Of a stretch of 64,000 nucleotides of DNA, positions 36,201-45,345 are shown one piece after another. Positions within the stretch are counted from its first letter, which is position 1; the number at the start of each line of letters is the position of its first letter. Source of the stretch: Daedaleopsis sinensis (Eukaryota; Basidiomycota; Agaricomycetes; Polyporales; Polyporaceae); NCBI GenBank assembly GCA_033807695.1, contig CM066303.1:3410001-3474000 (forward strand). Direction: 5' to 3'. A program made the position numbers and the translations under genes. The notes below the pieces were generated by a model that saw only the letters and a list, made by a program, of their open reading frames with translations, searched no databases and was not told where the DNA came from.

Positions 36201-36374
36201 GACCTTCCGGAGTAAGTTTGCTAGGTCCCTGCACTTCTTTGTAAAGTGCCGGTCCCATGCGGCACGATGCGGGCTGTCGAGGGGGGGTCTCTCCTGCCAG
36301 CCCCAGTAAAGCTCGGAGCTGTACTCCTGTGCAAGAGCAACATCGTCGAGCGTTGGGAGAGGGATCTGAGGCAT
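33298..36374 (-). CDS. Zn2Cys6 zinc-cluster protein with coiled-coil tail (KDZ1 cargo)
   Basis: Exons 36374-35475, 35425-34681 and 34628-33298 give 991 aa. Residues 306-337 form a perfect Gal4-type binuclear cluster, CDRCTSKKKRC followed by CLACEADHVSC (CX2CX6CX10CX2CX6C). The N-terminal 170 residues are globular, with SSELYWGWQERPPLDSPHRA, FTIGCMYEHNRKFYNN and NVWWIPKGMQLLQYFYMPTF, followed by a basic AT-hook-like linker (KPPPRKRARTSASRPPTRSS). After the cluster come an Arg/Ser/Pro linker and a long C-terminal helical region with heptad character (RDVNHRADAMRTEV, RIAALEARVKAVEDANAA). Unusually, the zinc cluster is central rather than N-terminal and was only found after splicing exons 1 and 2. 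It is probably a DNA-binding regulator; targets are unknown. It is head-to-head with the Ser/Pro repeat gene (252 bp apart). An extra upstream exon is possible. Confidence 0.75.
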
Positions 36375-36626
36375 CAGTTTGAAGATCTGTGCTAAGATTA
36401 CTCCACAGTTAGCCCCAAGCTGTCTCTGTAGCCACAGTGTATATAGGATTACCTGAAAAATATTCGCAGACAGTCGAGCGATGGTTGCGATTGAGCACCT
36501 CTACAGGCGCCGGAGATAGTTCGCGATCAAATCCATAATAGGCAACTACTTCGGAAGTTGCCTCTGTTTACGACACATCAGCAAATGTTGCCTTTGCAAG
36601 CACAGACTCAAGCTGGTGCTGGCAAC
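36375..36626. promoter_or_regulatory. Divergent intergenic region, Zn2Cys6 and repeat-protein genes
   Basis: This 252-bp interval separates the two head-to-head start codons and must hold both promoters. I see no clear TATA box. It contains a possible splice-like pair (GTAATC...CTTAGCACAG on the minus strand), which leaves open an additional 5' exon for the Zn2Cys6 gene. Confidence 0.35.
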
Positions 36627-37786
36627 ATGATGAAGACACGGAAGCGCGGACGCTCGAACTCTGAAGCCTCTTCTACATGCACTGGTAAGTACAATGTGCT
36701 GTTAGAATGTCCATTCACACAGTAACGCCGTGCGTACGTGCAGCACCAACTACTCCACCGCCCCATAGAGTGCGGTTTCGCACACCCACTCCCGATTATC
36801 TGTCCCCGGCCCTTCCAGTTGGGGAGACCACATGCACAGGCCCGAACACCTTTCCGAACATTGTGCCATCCGCGGCATCCACTTTGGGGTCGCCTATCCG
36901 CCTGGCCAGTCACCAGGATTGCAGCCGGGATGTCTCATCCTCCCCGGAGGGTCCGGTTGGAACAGTCCCGCGACCACCTCGCTATGTCGAAAACCGCGCC
37001 GGGATGTCCTCTCCCGCTGGGCCAGTAATTGGCCGTGCCCCGCACCGCATGCAGCTGTCCGCCGACGTGTCCCGCTCACCTCTCTGTCCCGCCGGCCCAG
37101 TAGCAGGCCGAGTCCCGCATCCGGACGTGCACCTCACGGCCGACTCACCTCGCTCACCGTCCTCTCCCGCTGGGCCAGTAATTGGCCGTGCCCCGCACCG
37201 CATGCAACTGTCCGCCGACGTGTCCCGCTCACCTCTCCGTCCCGCCGGCCCCGTAGCAGGCCGAGTCCCGCATCCGGACGTGCACCTCACGGCCGACTCA
37301 CCTCGCTCACCGTCCTCTCCCGCTGGGCCAGTGATTGGCCGTGTCCCGCACCGCACACAGCTGTCCGCCGACGTGTCCCGCTCACCTCTCCGTCCCGCCG
37401 GCTCAGCGGTGGGTCGAGTCCCGCATCCGGACACGACGCAGCTCACGGACGACTCCCTGCACTCTCCACGCTCGCCCGCTCGCCCGGTGGTAGGCCGCGT
37501 CCCCCGCTTCACAATGCCGTCCGATTCTAACGTCGCACAAGCCGGGGCATATGGAGGCGAAGAAGCCTGTCGCCAAATGCGGGAGCTAACCCGCGAAGTC
37601 GCGCAATGGCTGCGCGAAGATGTGGAGGTGCTGCAGGACTCGCAGGCGCTGCTGGCGAGAACGGCGGTGGCCGAACTGAGCGAGATGACAGATCGCTGGG
37701 ATGCTTATAATTACCAGCTCGTGGAGAGAAATACTCTGGCGCAGCAGTTCTGGGATCAACACAGTACACCCGAGGGCGATGCATAG
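36627..37786 (+). CDS. Ser/Pro-rich repeat protein (KDZ1 cargo)
   Basis: Exon 1 (36627-36684) and exon 2 (36744-37786) give 366 aa. A basic start (MMKTRKRGRSNSEASS) is followed by RVRFRTPTPDYLSP. Residues about 115-265 are tandem repeats of 51 aa (153 bp), each made of two half-repeats with cores SPAGPVIGRAPH and CPAGPVAGRVPHPD. The C-terminal 85 residues are non-repetitive and helical, EACRQMRELTREVAQWLRED followed by NYQLVERNTLAQQFWDQH, perhaps a coiled coil. No enzymatic motif is visible. It may be a disordered nuclear or scaffold protein; function is unknown. The repeat also keeps a long open frame on the opposite strand, but the plus-strand model has an ATG, a clean intron and a non-repetitive C-terminus. 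Confidence 0.6.
37019..37420 (+). repeat. 153-bp coding minisatellite
   Basis: Units of 153 bp begin with GCTGGGCCAGTAATTGGCCG at about 37,017 and 37,170 and recur with more changes at about 37,323. The period is a multiple of three, keeping the frame of the surrounding gene. Near-identity of the first two units suggests recent slippage or unequal exchange. Confidence 0.7.
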
Positions 37787-38202
37787 GCTAGTAGATGAAT
37801 TTCCGGCAGTACAGCTTTTGTATTCACAAGAACTGTCTACTATACACGATTTAGACAATGTTTGCCCAGTTCCGAGCCACTCAAAGGATTCCTGATGCCT
37901 TGCAGCAGTTCTCCGGCTGCTTTCCGAGCATCAAGAACGCTTTCCGCACGCCTGGGTGAGATTCCGGTACATACAATGTACGGGCCATTAATTGACCGGC
38001 CGGTTGCATATCTCCAGCAACCATCCATTTCCGAGATGTATAATGGCAAAGCTAGTATATTACATACATACTATGAGCCACCGGCCGGTACACGACATGT
38101 AGATGTAGTATGATACCGTGCGGTGCCGGGTGGTAAGTAATTGTGGGCCTTTGTGGTGGCCGGGTGGTAAGTAATCCTTATTGATAATAATGCCACCTTG
38201 TG
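37787..38202. repeat. KDZ1 right subterminal and terminal repeat region
   Basis: No gene. It contains GACCGGCCGGTTGC (about 38,000), CCACCGGCCGGTACAC (about 38,079) and two direct copies of GCCGGGTGGTAAGTAAT (about 38,134 and 38,160), mirroring the GC cores at the left end. It ends with the terminal inverted repeat up to 38,202. Confidence 0.6.
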
Positions 38203-38800
38203 TGTCGCGAGCCATACGACCAGAGTACAGCCGCCATGGCCCGCACAGCTACAATGGCTGTGTCCATCACGGCGGGCACGGCGCCAGAATCCGTGCGAGA
38301 AAATGATCATATAATGCTGTCCCCAGCTAAGCTCGCAACGACATTGTCTGTACATTATTCCCCCAAGACTATGTGACATCCGCCACTGATTCCGATGTCA
38401 TTTTATGCAGGTCAAAAGGAGACATTCGGACTGAGATAAAGGAAGTCGAGAAATGATCAAAGTATGCTGCGTTCAACCAGTTTTTTCTTTAGCAGATAAT
38501 GATGCTCCATATGTTTCCTTTCAGTAACATTTTCTCGCACTTCTACGCCCCGGATAAATGCAGCCTATTCTGGCATCATTTGTCAAAGACCAAAATTGCT
38601 GCGGGACTTTACCTTTATAAGCCAGCTTTATGGCCGAAAAATGCTCATCTCAGCTGAGATTTTCTGTAGGTGAGCAAGTTGCATTCTGAGGGACAGAAAA
38701 TGTCACTGTATAGAATGTCGCCTTTTCTCGTCATGAAAATTCCAAGCAGACGCTGCATAATGCCTACATTTAACCAACATTTTCTGATGCAGAGAATTGT
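38203..38800. other. Host sequence right of KDZ1, AT-rich, no gene
   Basis: The first ~50 bp complete unit B. The rest is AT-rich with short repeated phrases (GAGAAAATGATCA at about 38,299, GAGAAATGATCAAAG at about 38,450, ACATTTTCT at about 38,527 and 38,781). It may be remains of another element; nothing is assignable. Confidence 0.4.
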
Positions 38801-40044
38801 GCCTAGACATCGCACCGCACGCCGCCGCAGCACACGCCGCCACACCGCACGCCGATACATCGCAGCACTTTGCGGCTCACCACAGCCGACAAGGCGCGAC
38901 TACTCTACAAGGCTGCACACCACACCGCGCGACGGTCCCGGACGGCGGCTCGACACCTCCACACCGCGCACTACTACTACCGATGACTTCCTATCCACGC
39001 TATTCCACGCATATATTGTGTTGTCGAAAGGTATGTGTATCTTTTCACATCGACCCACGTCGACCGGCTTCTGACGTGCAGATAGACCTGTTCACGATGG
39101 TCCATGGGGCTGTGGGGGACGCCGCGGTCGTTGCGCAAACCCGCTCGGCACAGCGCGCACGGCCCGCCCTGCGAAGCATTGCGACAGCACAAAAAGCTCC
39201 GTACGATGCAACGCGACAGTACACAGGGCTCCGGAGGACGAACCGCGATATCGTGATGCGCCGCCCCGCGACGCACTACGAGAGCGCGACAAGGCTCCGG
39301 ACGACAAACTGCGACACCGCACAGGGCTCCGGACCACGACTCGTGACAGTACACGGAGCTCTCATGTCCTATGAGGCTCCGCACTGTGCTCTCCATTGTG
39401 GACGAAGACGCGGCGTCCGACCGCCCCGCGACGCACTACGACAGCGCCAAAAGCCCCGAACGACAACCGCACAGGGCTCCGGACCACGAATCGCGAAAGT
39501 ACACGGAGCCTCGGACGACTCCCATGTCCTCTGAGGCTCCACGCTGTGCTTGCAATTCTGGACGAAGACGCAGTGTCCGACCACCGTCTGTCGTGATGCG
39601 CCGCCCCGCGACGCACTACGACAGCGCGAAGGGGCTCCGGACGACGTATCGCGACAGTACACGGGGCTCCGGATCACGAATCGCGACAGTACACGGGGCC
39701 TCGGATGACTCCCATGTCCTCTGAGGCTCCGCGCTGCGCTCGCGACGCTTGGTCGAAGACGCGGCGTCCGACCACCGTCTGTCATGATGCGCCACCCCGC
39801 GACGCACTACGACAGCGCGAAAGGGCTCCGGACGACGTATCGCGACAGTACACGGGGCTCCAGCCCACGAGTCCCCACAATACCGGACAACGCGGTAGTC
39901 CCCTCAGGCTTCGCGTGGCGCTCTCCATTCTGGACGAAGACGCGGCGTCCGACCGCCCTGCGACGCACTGCGAGAGCGCGAAAGGGCTCGGGACGACACA
40001 CTGCGACACCGCCCATGCCCTCGGACCATGAACTGCGACAGTAC
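38801..40044 (+). repeat. GC-rich satellite, left part
   Basis: This is an imperfect tandem repeat with a period of about 160-190 bp. Recurrent phrases are GCGACAGTACACGGGGCTCC, CCATGTCCTCTGAGGCTCCG, GACGCGGCGTCCGACCACC and GTGATGCGCCGCCCCGCGAC, best ordered from about 39,180. It ends at the KDZ2 target duplication GACAGTAC (40,037-40,044) and resumes at 51,567 in the same orientation. Open frames occur on both strands, so they are not taken as genes. Confidence 0.7.
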
Positions 40045-41035
40045 CACATGTGGCTACCACTATTGTATTACAAAACCCCACCAACCTGCTAATAGTGTGT
40101 TGCTAGGAGTGGCCAGGGCTGTATTATATAACTTCGTGGCCAGGGTAATACAGAGAGTGGCTGTCTATACTGGCAGGGTTGTGAAACACATCCCAGGGGT
40201 TGTTGTAATACTCCGGAAGTTGTAGATCGGACCATATACCCTCTGTATATGAGCGTTGTACAACCTCGAGCTTGTAATATATACCCCTGCTTATATTGTA
40301 ATACCCCGGAAGTTGTAGATCTGACCATATACCCTCTGTATATGAGCGTTGTACAACCTCGAGCTTGTAAAACATACCCCTGCTTATATTGTAATACTCC
40401 GGAAGTTGTAGATCTGACCATATACCCTCTGTATATGAGCGTTGTACAACCTCGAGCTTGTAATATAGACCCCTGCTTATATTGTAATACCCCGGAAGTT
40501 GTAGATCTGACCATATACCCTCTGTATATGAGCGTTGTACAACCTCGAGCTTGTAAAACATACCCCTGCTTATATTGTAATACTCCGGAAGTTGTAGATC
40601 TGACCATATACCCTCTGTATATGAGCGTTGTACAACCTCGAGCTTGTAAAACATACCCCTGCTTATATTGTAATACCCCGGAAGTTGTAGATCTGACCAT
40701 ATACCCTCTGTATATGAGCGTTGTACAACCTCGAGCTTGTAATATAGACCCCTGCTTATATTGTAATACCCCGGAAGTTGTAGATCTGACCATATACCCT
40801 CTGTATATGAGCGTTGTACAACCTCGAGCTTGTAAAACATACCCCAGCTTATATTGTAATACTCCGGAAGTTGTAGATCGGACCATATACACCTTGTATA
40901 TGAGCGTTCTACAACCTCAGTCCTGTAATATGGACCACAGCTTATATTGTAATACTGCCGCACTTCTGATGGCCAGGCTGGTGCATCCAGCGTGGTTGTG
41001 CCATTATTGTATAACAACTGTAAATGCTACATTGC
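40045..41035 (+). repeat. KDZ2 left terminal inverted repeat with 93-bp array
   Basis: About 150 bp of unique terminal sequence precedes roughly seven complete and one or two degenerate 93-bp units (about 40,195-40,960). The core is TGAGCGTTGTACAACCTCGA followed by CCGGAAGTTGTAGATCTGAC. Because 93 is divisible by three and the unit lacks stops in several frames, long repetitive open frames appear on both strands; I do not regard them as genes. Confidence 0.8.
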
Positions 41036-41564
41036 CTCTCAGATAGGCAGGAACACTACTCGGACTTGGTGTACGGCAAATCAGGCTCGGGCGCTCTACA
41101 TTGATCTATACTGAACGCCCGAGTCCACTAGGCACTCCTACTTAGTCTTGAATGCGAGTGAACAGCCTGTGCTGTGATTGCCGACATAGATCCGAGGGTG
41201 AGAAACAGCCGCCCGCGAGCACACAGAGGTTGCTGAGATAAGCGGGCGTATATTGCCGGCATCTATCTACTGCGACACTACGACAATGCAGTCCATGAAC
41301 AAAAGTAATAGTTAAATAGAAGGCAGCGATGACGTGGGTTTACAGTGTATAGTAGCGGGGTCGAGGGAGATGGAACAGAATAGAGGAGAGAGCGATGACG
41401 TGGATTTACGATTTTTATAGAGAGCGGGGGTGACAGACTTTTGATGACTAATGAAGGGAATAACGAGCGCGGCGACGTGGCAGACGGAACGAGGGAGTAT
41501 AGCAAGGAAGGGAACAAAAGAGTAAACGAGACGACGGCATACCTGAGTCCTACTCGTACATCAT
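41036..41564. other. KDZ2 internal spacer, no gene
   Basis: It contains a hairpin with arms CTCGGGCG and CGCCCGAG (about 41,085-41,125) and a repeated GCGATGACGTGG.TTTAC (about 41,327 and 41,391). It is probably the 3' flank of the minus-strand gene. No other gene is seen. Confidence 0.4.
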
Positions 41565-44019
41565 CTACGCTGTAGCGGTCTCCTCGACTTGAAGCTTCTT
41601 AGCGGCGGGAGCGTCAGCGTCTCCGAGGTCGGGATGAGGACGCTTCGTGCCGGCAAGTGTCGAAGTGGCAGACTCGGAGGGCGGCGGCTCGGACGACGAG
41701 ACGGGGGCCACCACGGGGTTGACGACGAGCGTAGCGGCCGCGGCGGGCACAGCGGGCGCGGCGGGCACAGGGGGCACAGCGGGTGGAGCCGACTGGGACA
41801 CGGGTGCAGACGAGGGTGCGGAGGCGGGGAGGGGCATGGACGTGGGGGCCTCGGACGGAGTTGTCGTAGAAGGCACCGAAACGGGGGTGGGTGGAGTCGG
41901 GGACGATGTGGCGGGAGGCTGCTCCGAGTCGTCGACTGGGGTCTTGTCGGTGTTCTTGATGGGAACCATAGTCTTGATGGTCCACACCACGTCGTCGACG
42001 GCCTCTTGGAGATCGGAGAAGTCTGCGTCGGTGTCCTCGTGGTCGAGGGCGAGCTTCCACCATGACAGACACATCAGGACCATAAATAGTCCATTGCACC
42101 CACCGCGCTTGACAGTCGACCACGCCGCGGCATCCTCCGGCACGTTCTTGAGCAGCGGCCAAGGCTCTTCCGGATCACGTCGGTCGGTAGGCTGGAGACG
42201 CGACCACCATTTGCAGAACTGTTGGACAAAGGCGGAGAAGGACTGGATCTTCGGGGGCTTGTCGTACTTACGACCCCGACCGATCCAGTACTTCACCTCC
42301 TCTGGACGTGCCTTCGGAGAAAGCCAGTTTGATTGTGCCTGGACGGTCGTCACTGGTCAGCACATGACGCGTTCAGTGGGATAAGAGGTACTTACAGATC
42401 CTTCAGGAAAACCGAGTGCCCGCTCGAATTGAACCCACACGTCGACCATCTCAGTCCACCAAGCCTCGGCGCTGATGCCATTGAGATAGTCCTTGGCGGC
42501 GACGACCCACTCCGGGGTCTCGACGACGTCCTCCGAGTTCGCGTCCTGCGCAGCGGCAGTAGCGCTGGCGCCCTGCCCGAGTGCGAGGTCGCGTTTGATG
42601 TTCTCGAACTCTTCGCCGCTCAAGATGCGTTGAAGGATGATTTCGTTCTGGGCAATCTGCGCGAGCCTCTGACGCTCGAAAGCGCCTGCGTCTGGCAACG
42701 CAGGCGTGGAGGGCTTGTCGGAAGGAGGGTGGACAGCAGAAGAGAGAGATGGGGCGGCGGCCGGTGCCTCGCCGGCGCTGCTAGCAGCGGAACCCGGACC
42801 CGGACCATCGTCGGTTACGAGAGGGACTACGGAAGCGTCCTCTTCAGATTCTTCGTCGGGCCCAGAAGGGAAGTCGCCGTCGCGGAAGTCGCCGCGGTAG
42901 AAGCGTTCCAGACGCTCGCAGAGATCAATACCTGTACGCATGTGGGTTAACATACACGCAGAATGCATAACATACGACTACTCACGAAAGCATCGAGCCA
43001 CAAATGTGTCCCACTCGTTTTGAATCAAAGACCACTTTTCTGTCGCCTCCGAAAACATGTTCTGGAGGTCAGCGGTGCGGCCGTTGTGTATACTAGCAGC
43101 AGAACAGGTGAGTCGGGGCCTATGCAGCGAACACACATGGGTACTCACGCCAACGTCGTGATGCGTCCGGTCTCGGGGTTGGGGCCCCCGAGGAGCATCG
43201 TGGCCTTCCATCCGGTCTGCTGCTCGATCGCTTTGCAGGCTTCATACGCGGTGCGCGCGAGGCAGTTGATGTTTCTGTGACAGGCGTGAGCAATGTCGCA
43301 GAGAAGTACTAAAGATGAAGCACGTACTGCTGCAGCCCCCGAACGTTCTGCTTCGTCTCCTCCGGGCCATCCTTCACGAGTTCCTTCATGTCAACGACCG
43401 ACGGGACAGAGATCTGGGCGTGTAGCTCGCGGTAGGCGGTCACCGCGGCCTTGACCTTGTCGGTCTCGAGCTCAAGGAGGCGTGCGGCCTCGGCGGTTGA
43501 CCAGCCCCAAGCCTCACGAGGCTCTTCGTCAGAGGGGAGGTTCGCAACGTACTGCACGTAGTTCGCCTTGATGACGGGCATGACCCGCTCACTGTAGAGA
43601 CGCATATAGGCCTGGTAGGGGTGGAGCTTTTGCGGGCGGCGGCGGGTTAGAGGGAGGACGGCGGTCCCACCAGTGGCATTGCCTGTCGCCATGGCACGAG
43701 CACGGTTGCGAAACCACCATTCGACCTGCTGTAATCGAATTGTAAGTGTTCCTGTGTTAAACGGTAGGGTAGACGTTAATGTAATACTCACACGACGGAT
43801 TTTGTCAGCACGGTTCTGGAAGTAAACTTCGTCGTCGCCCTTGACCTCGGCGAGCTCAGCTTCAGTCGGAGCGAGCGGCGGCCACTTCTGCAGGAACGCT
43901 TCCGTGGTGGCGTTGAAGAACGCACGCGTCCCGCGAGAGGCGCGAGCGTCGGTGAACGCCTTGATGCGCTCTGCGAGCCAGGCATGCTGGTCGTCGGTGG
44001 TCCAAGTGGGGCGAGGCAT
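41565..44019 (-). CDS. Uncharacterised 723-aa KDZ2 cargo protein
   Basis: Exons 44019-43792, 43728-43328, 43274-43149, 43092-42986, 42931-42396 and 42338-41565 join in phase to 723 aa. The N-terminus (PTWTTDDQHAWLAERIKAFT, then EVYFQNRADKIRR, then QVEWWFRNRAR) and the next segment (KLHPYQAYMRLYSERVMPVI) resemble a module common in agaricomycete transposon-linked proteins, including the upstream part of the KDZ1 HMG-like protein. The middle segment (NINCLARTAYEACKAIEQQT) and a conserved block (IGRGRKYDKPPKIQSFSAFV, WPLLKNVPEDAAAWSTVKRG, GLFMVLMCLSWWKLAL) suggest a globular domain. The tail is Pro/Ser/Thr/Ala-rich with a basic patch (GTKRPHPD). No HMG box or catalytic motif was found. It is head-to-head with the RNase H1 N-terminal-domain gene, as the HMG gene is with TET/JBP in KDZ1. 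Function is unknown. Confidence 0.72.
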
Positions 44020-44352
44020 GTGAGAGAGGTGAGAAAGTCGAGTAAGACAGCGAGGTTGAGGACGATGAAAAGATAGAGGAGTGGGTTGTAGAAGGACGAC
44101 GGTAGCGGGCACATTTTCTATCCTTTGATGAGCCGTTATCACAAGATCCTACGGATGACAATAGTATTAGCAACAATCCAAGACATCAGAAAGGGTGATC
44201 AGAAGACGGAACAATCTGGCAGTTTCAGGGTAAGTATCGAGCCCTGCCGCCGCTGACCTCGTGCCTCCAGTGTATAAGAGACCATCGTTTTCACCATCCA
44301 CCCCAACGATCCCCATCGTTCCTTCCATATTTTCGCCCCCCACGCGTTCTCT
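44020..44352. promoter_or_regulatory. Divergent promoter of the KDZ2 cargo pair
   Basis: This 333-bp interval lies between two head-to-head start codons. TATAAG at 44,272-44,277 is 76 bp before the ATG at 44353, a reasonable TATA position for the plus-strand gene. Confidence 0.45.
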
Positions 44353-45345
44353 ATGGCGTACACCAACGTTCTGACTCAGGAAACGAAGCCTGTGGTGGAC
44401 GCAGGAGCGTCGCATGCCGACGTCGCAGGTCAGTGCGATAACCACCTGCTCGGCGCTTGCGGCCGCTGATGCTGCGATATCAGCGACATACGCCACTAAT
44501 GGCGGCTCATCTCTCCCCGCCGCCCGCGACGGGCTCCCTGACCTATCGCGTCTCTCGATCAGAGACCAGGTCGGGGGTGGGGCCGCTGTCGACGTCGGTC
44601 ACTCGGGAAACCCGCAGTCCCCCACCGTGCCCTCGCGTGGCGCGGTTCATATCACAGTCTACGGGCAGGGCACTCCTGTGACAATCAATGTCATCCAGGG
44701 TGGGGCGCACATGCCTTCCTCCTCCGAGACCACGCAAGATGCGGATGCGCCTCGGGCCTTGCGTTTCCCGGCCGTCGGGGCACCCCAGTTCTCCCCCGCG
44801 CGCCTGCGCTTCGCAGCTCCTCTCCCGACCACCGGCAACACCACGGGTTCTGGCAACGTCGCCCCCAACTCTACCCCAGCTCCTGTGTCTCCTCTCCTGC
44901 ATGGCCTGGGTATTCCCTCTCCCCGTCTCGAGAGCGTCCCCACCAGCCCCGTTCAACAGCCGGTTGAAGAGCCCGTCGGACCGCCCGGAGCAGCTCCTCC
45001 TCCTGCTCCCGCGAACACGGCACCCACCGCGCCCATCAACGCTCCCGCTGGGCCCTTGACCGCTGCCCACTGTGAGTCCAGACGTCATACGAGACGCACT
45101 CGCTCGCTAACACTCACAATCTACCACCAGACGAGTACATCGCCCCCCGGGACGACATGCACACTCGTTGGTATGTCGTCACCGCCGGGAGGCGTGTCGG
45201 CATCTGGAGAGAATGGGTGGACATGGCGCACCACGTCCTGCGCGTGCCCGGAAACATGCACAAATGTTTCGACACACGCGCGGACGCGGAGGCTCATTAC
45301 TACGGCAACAAGGCCGCCGGCCACGTTCACATAGTGCTACCGTAG
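44353..45345 (+). CDS. RNase H1 N-terminal (caulimovirus viroplasmin-like) domain protein
   Basis: Exons 44353-44428, 44484-45071 and 45131-45345 give 292 aa. The C-terminal 60 residues (about 232-290) are an RNase H1 N-terminal hybrid-binding domain: WYVVTAGRRVGIWREWVDMA, then VPGNMHKCFDTRADAEAHYY. Such domains bind RNA/DNA hybrids or dsRNA; the catalytic RNase H domain is absent. The rest is Pro/Ala-rich with one short ordered stretch (AVHITVYGQGTPVTINVIQG). The family is frequent in agaricomycetes, often near transposons. Its position inside KDZ2, paired divergently with the 723-aa gene, marks it as cargo. It might bind transposition intermediates or transcripts; this is inference. Confidence 0.78.

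Larger units (their letters stand above)
22839..38202. mobile_element. KDZ1: complete 15.4-kb KDZ transposon with TET/JBP cargo
   Basis: The ends carry imperfect inverted repeats. The left end runs CAGCCCGTTACATTA...TACTTACCACCCGG; the inverted right end runs CACAAGGTGGCATTA...TTACTTACCACCCGG. The flanks share TGTCGCG (22,832-22,838 and 38,203-38,209), seven of an expected eight-base target duplication. Outside these points both flanks rejoin the sequence of unit A (9,970-10,040), which serves as an empty site. Inside are six genes: a 223-aa protein, transposase, TET/JBP dioxygenase, HMG-like protein, Zn2Cys6 protein and Ser/Pro repeat protein. All have open frames, so the element may be functional. 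Confidence 0.88.
10370..38253 (+). repeat. Unit B of the tandem duplication, interrupted by three insertions
   Basis: This is the second copy of the unit. Removing the LTR retrotransposon (10,554-11,963), the TIR element (16,768-18,179) and KDZ1 (22,839-38,202) restores rough collinearity with unit A. The right edge is the motif GCACAGCTACAATGGCTGTG at about 38,231, which matches unit A at about 10,037. Unit A therefore supplies the empty-site sequence for each insertion. Confidence 0.65.

Noticed and set aside
39362..39785. Minus- and plus-strand open frames in the GC-rich satellite as a repeat protein gene
   Set aside because: Open frames exist on both strands, with repeat periods of 158-191 bp that do not preserve a single frame.
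40196..40960. CRISPR-like array
   Set aside because: The units are 93 bp in direct tandem with no spacer and no variable segments; this is a minisatellite in a eukaryotic transposon end.
40249..41046. Long repetitive open frames in the 93-bp arrays, also at 50,431-51,488 and 58,471-59,528, on both strands
   Set aside because: The 93-bp period is a multiple of three and the unit lacks stops in several frames on both strands, so openness is automatic. There is no unique domain, start context or splice structure.
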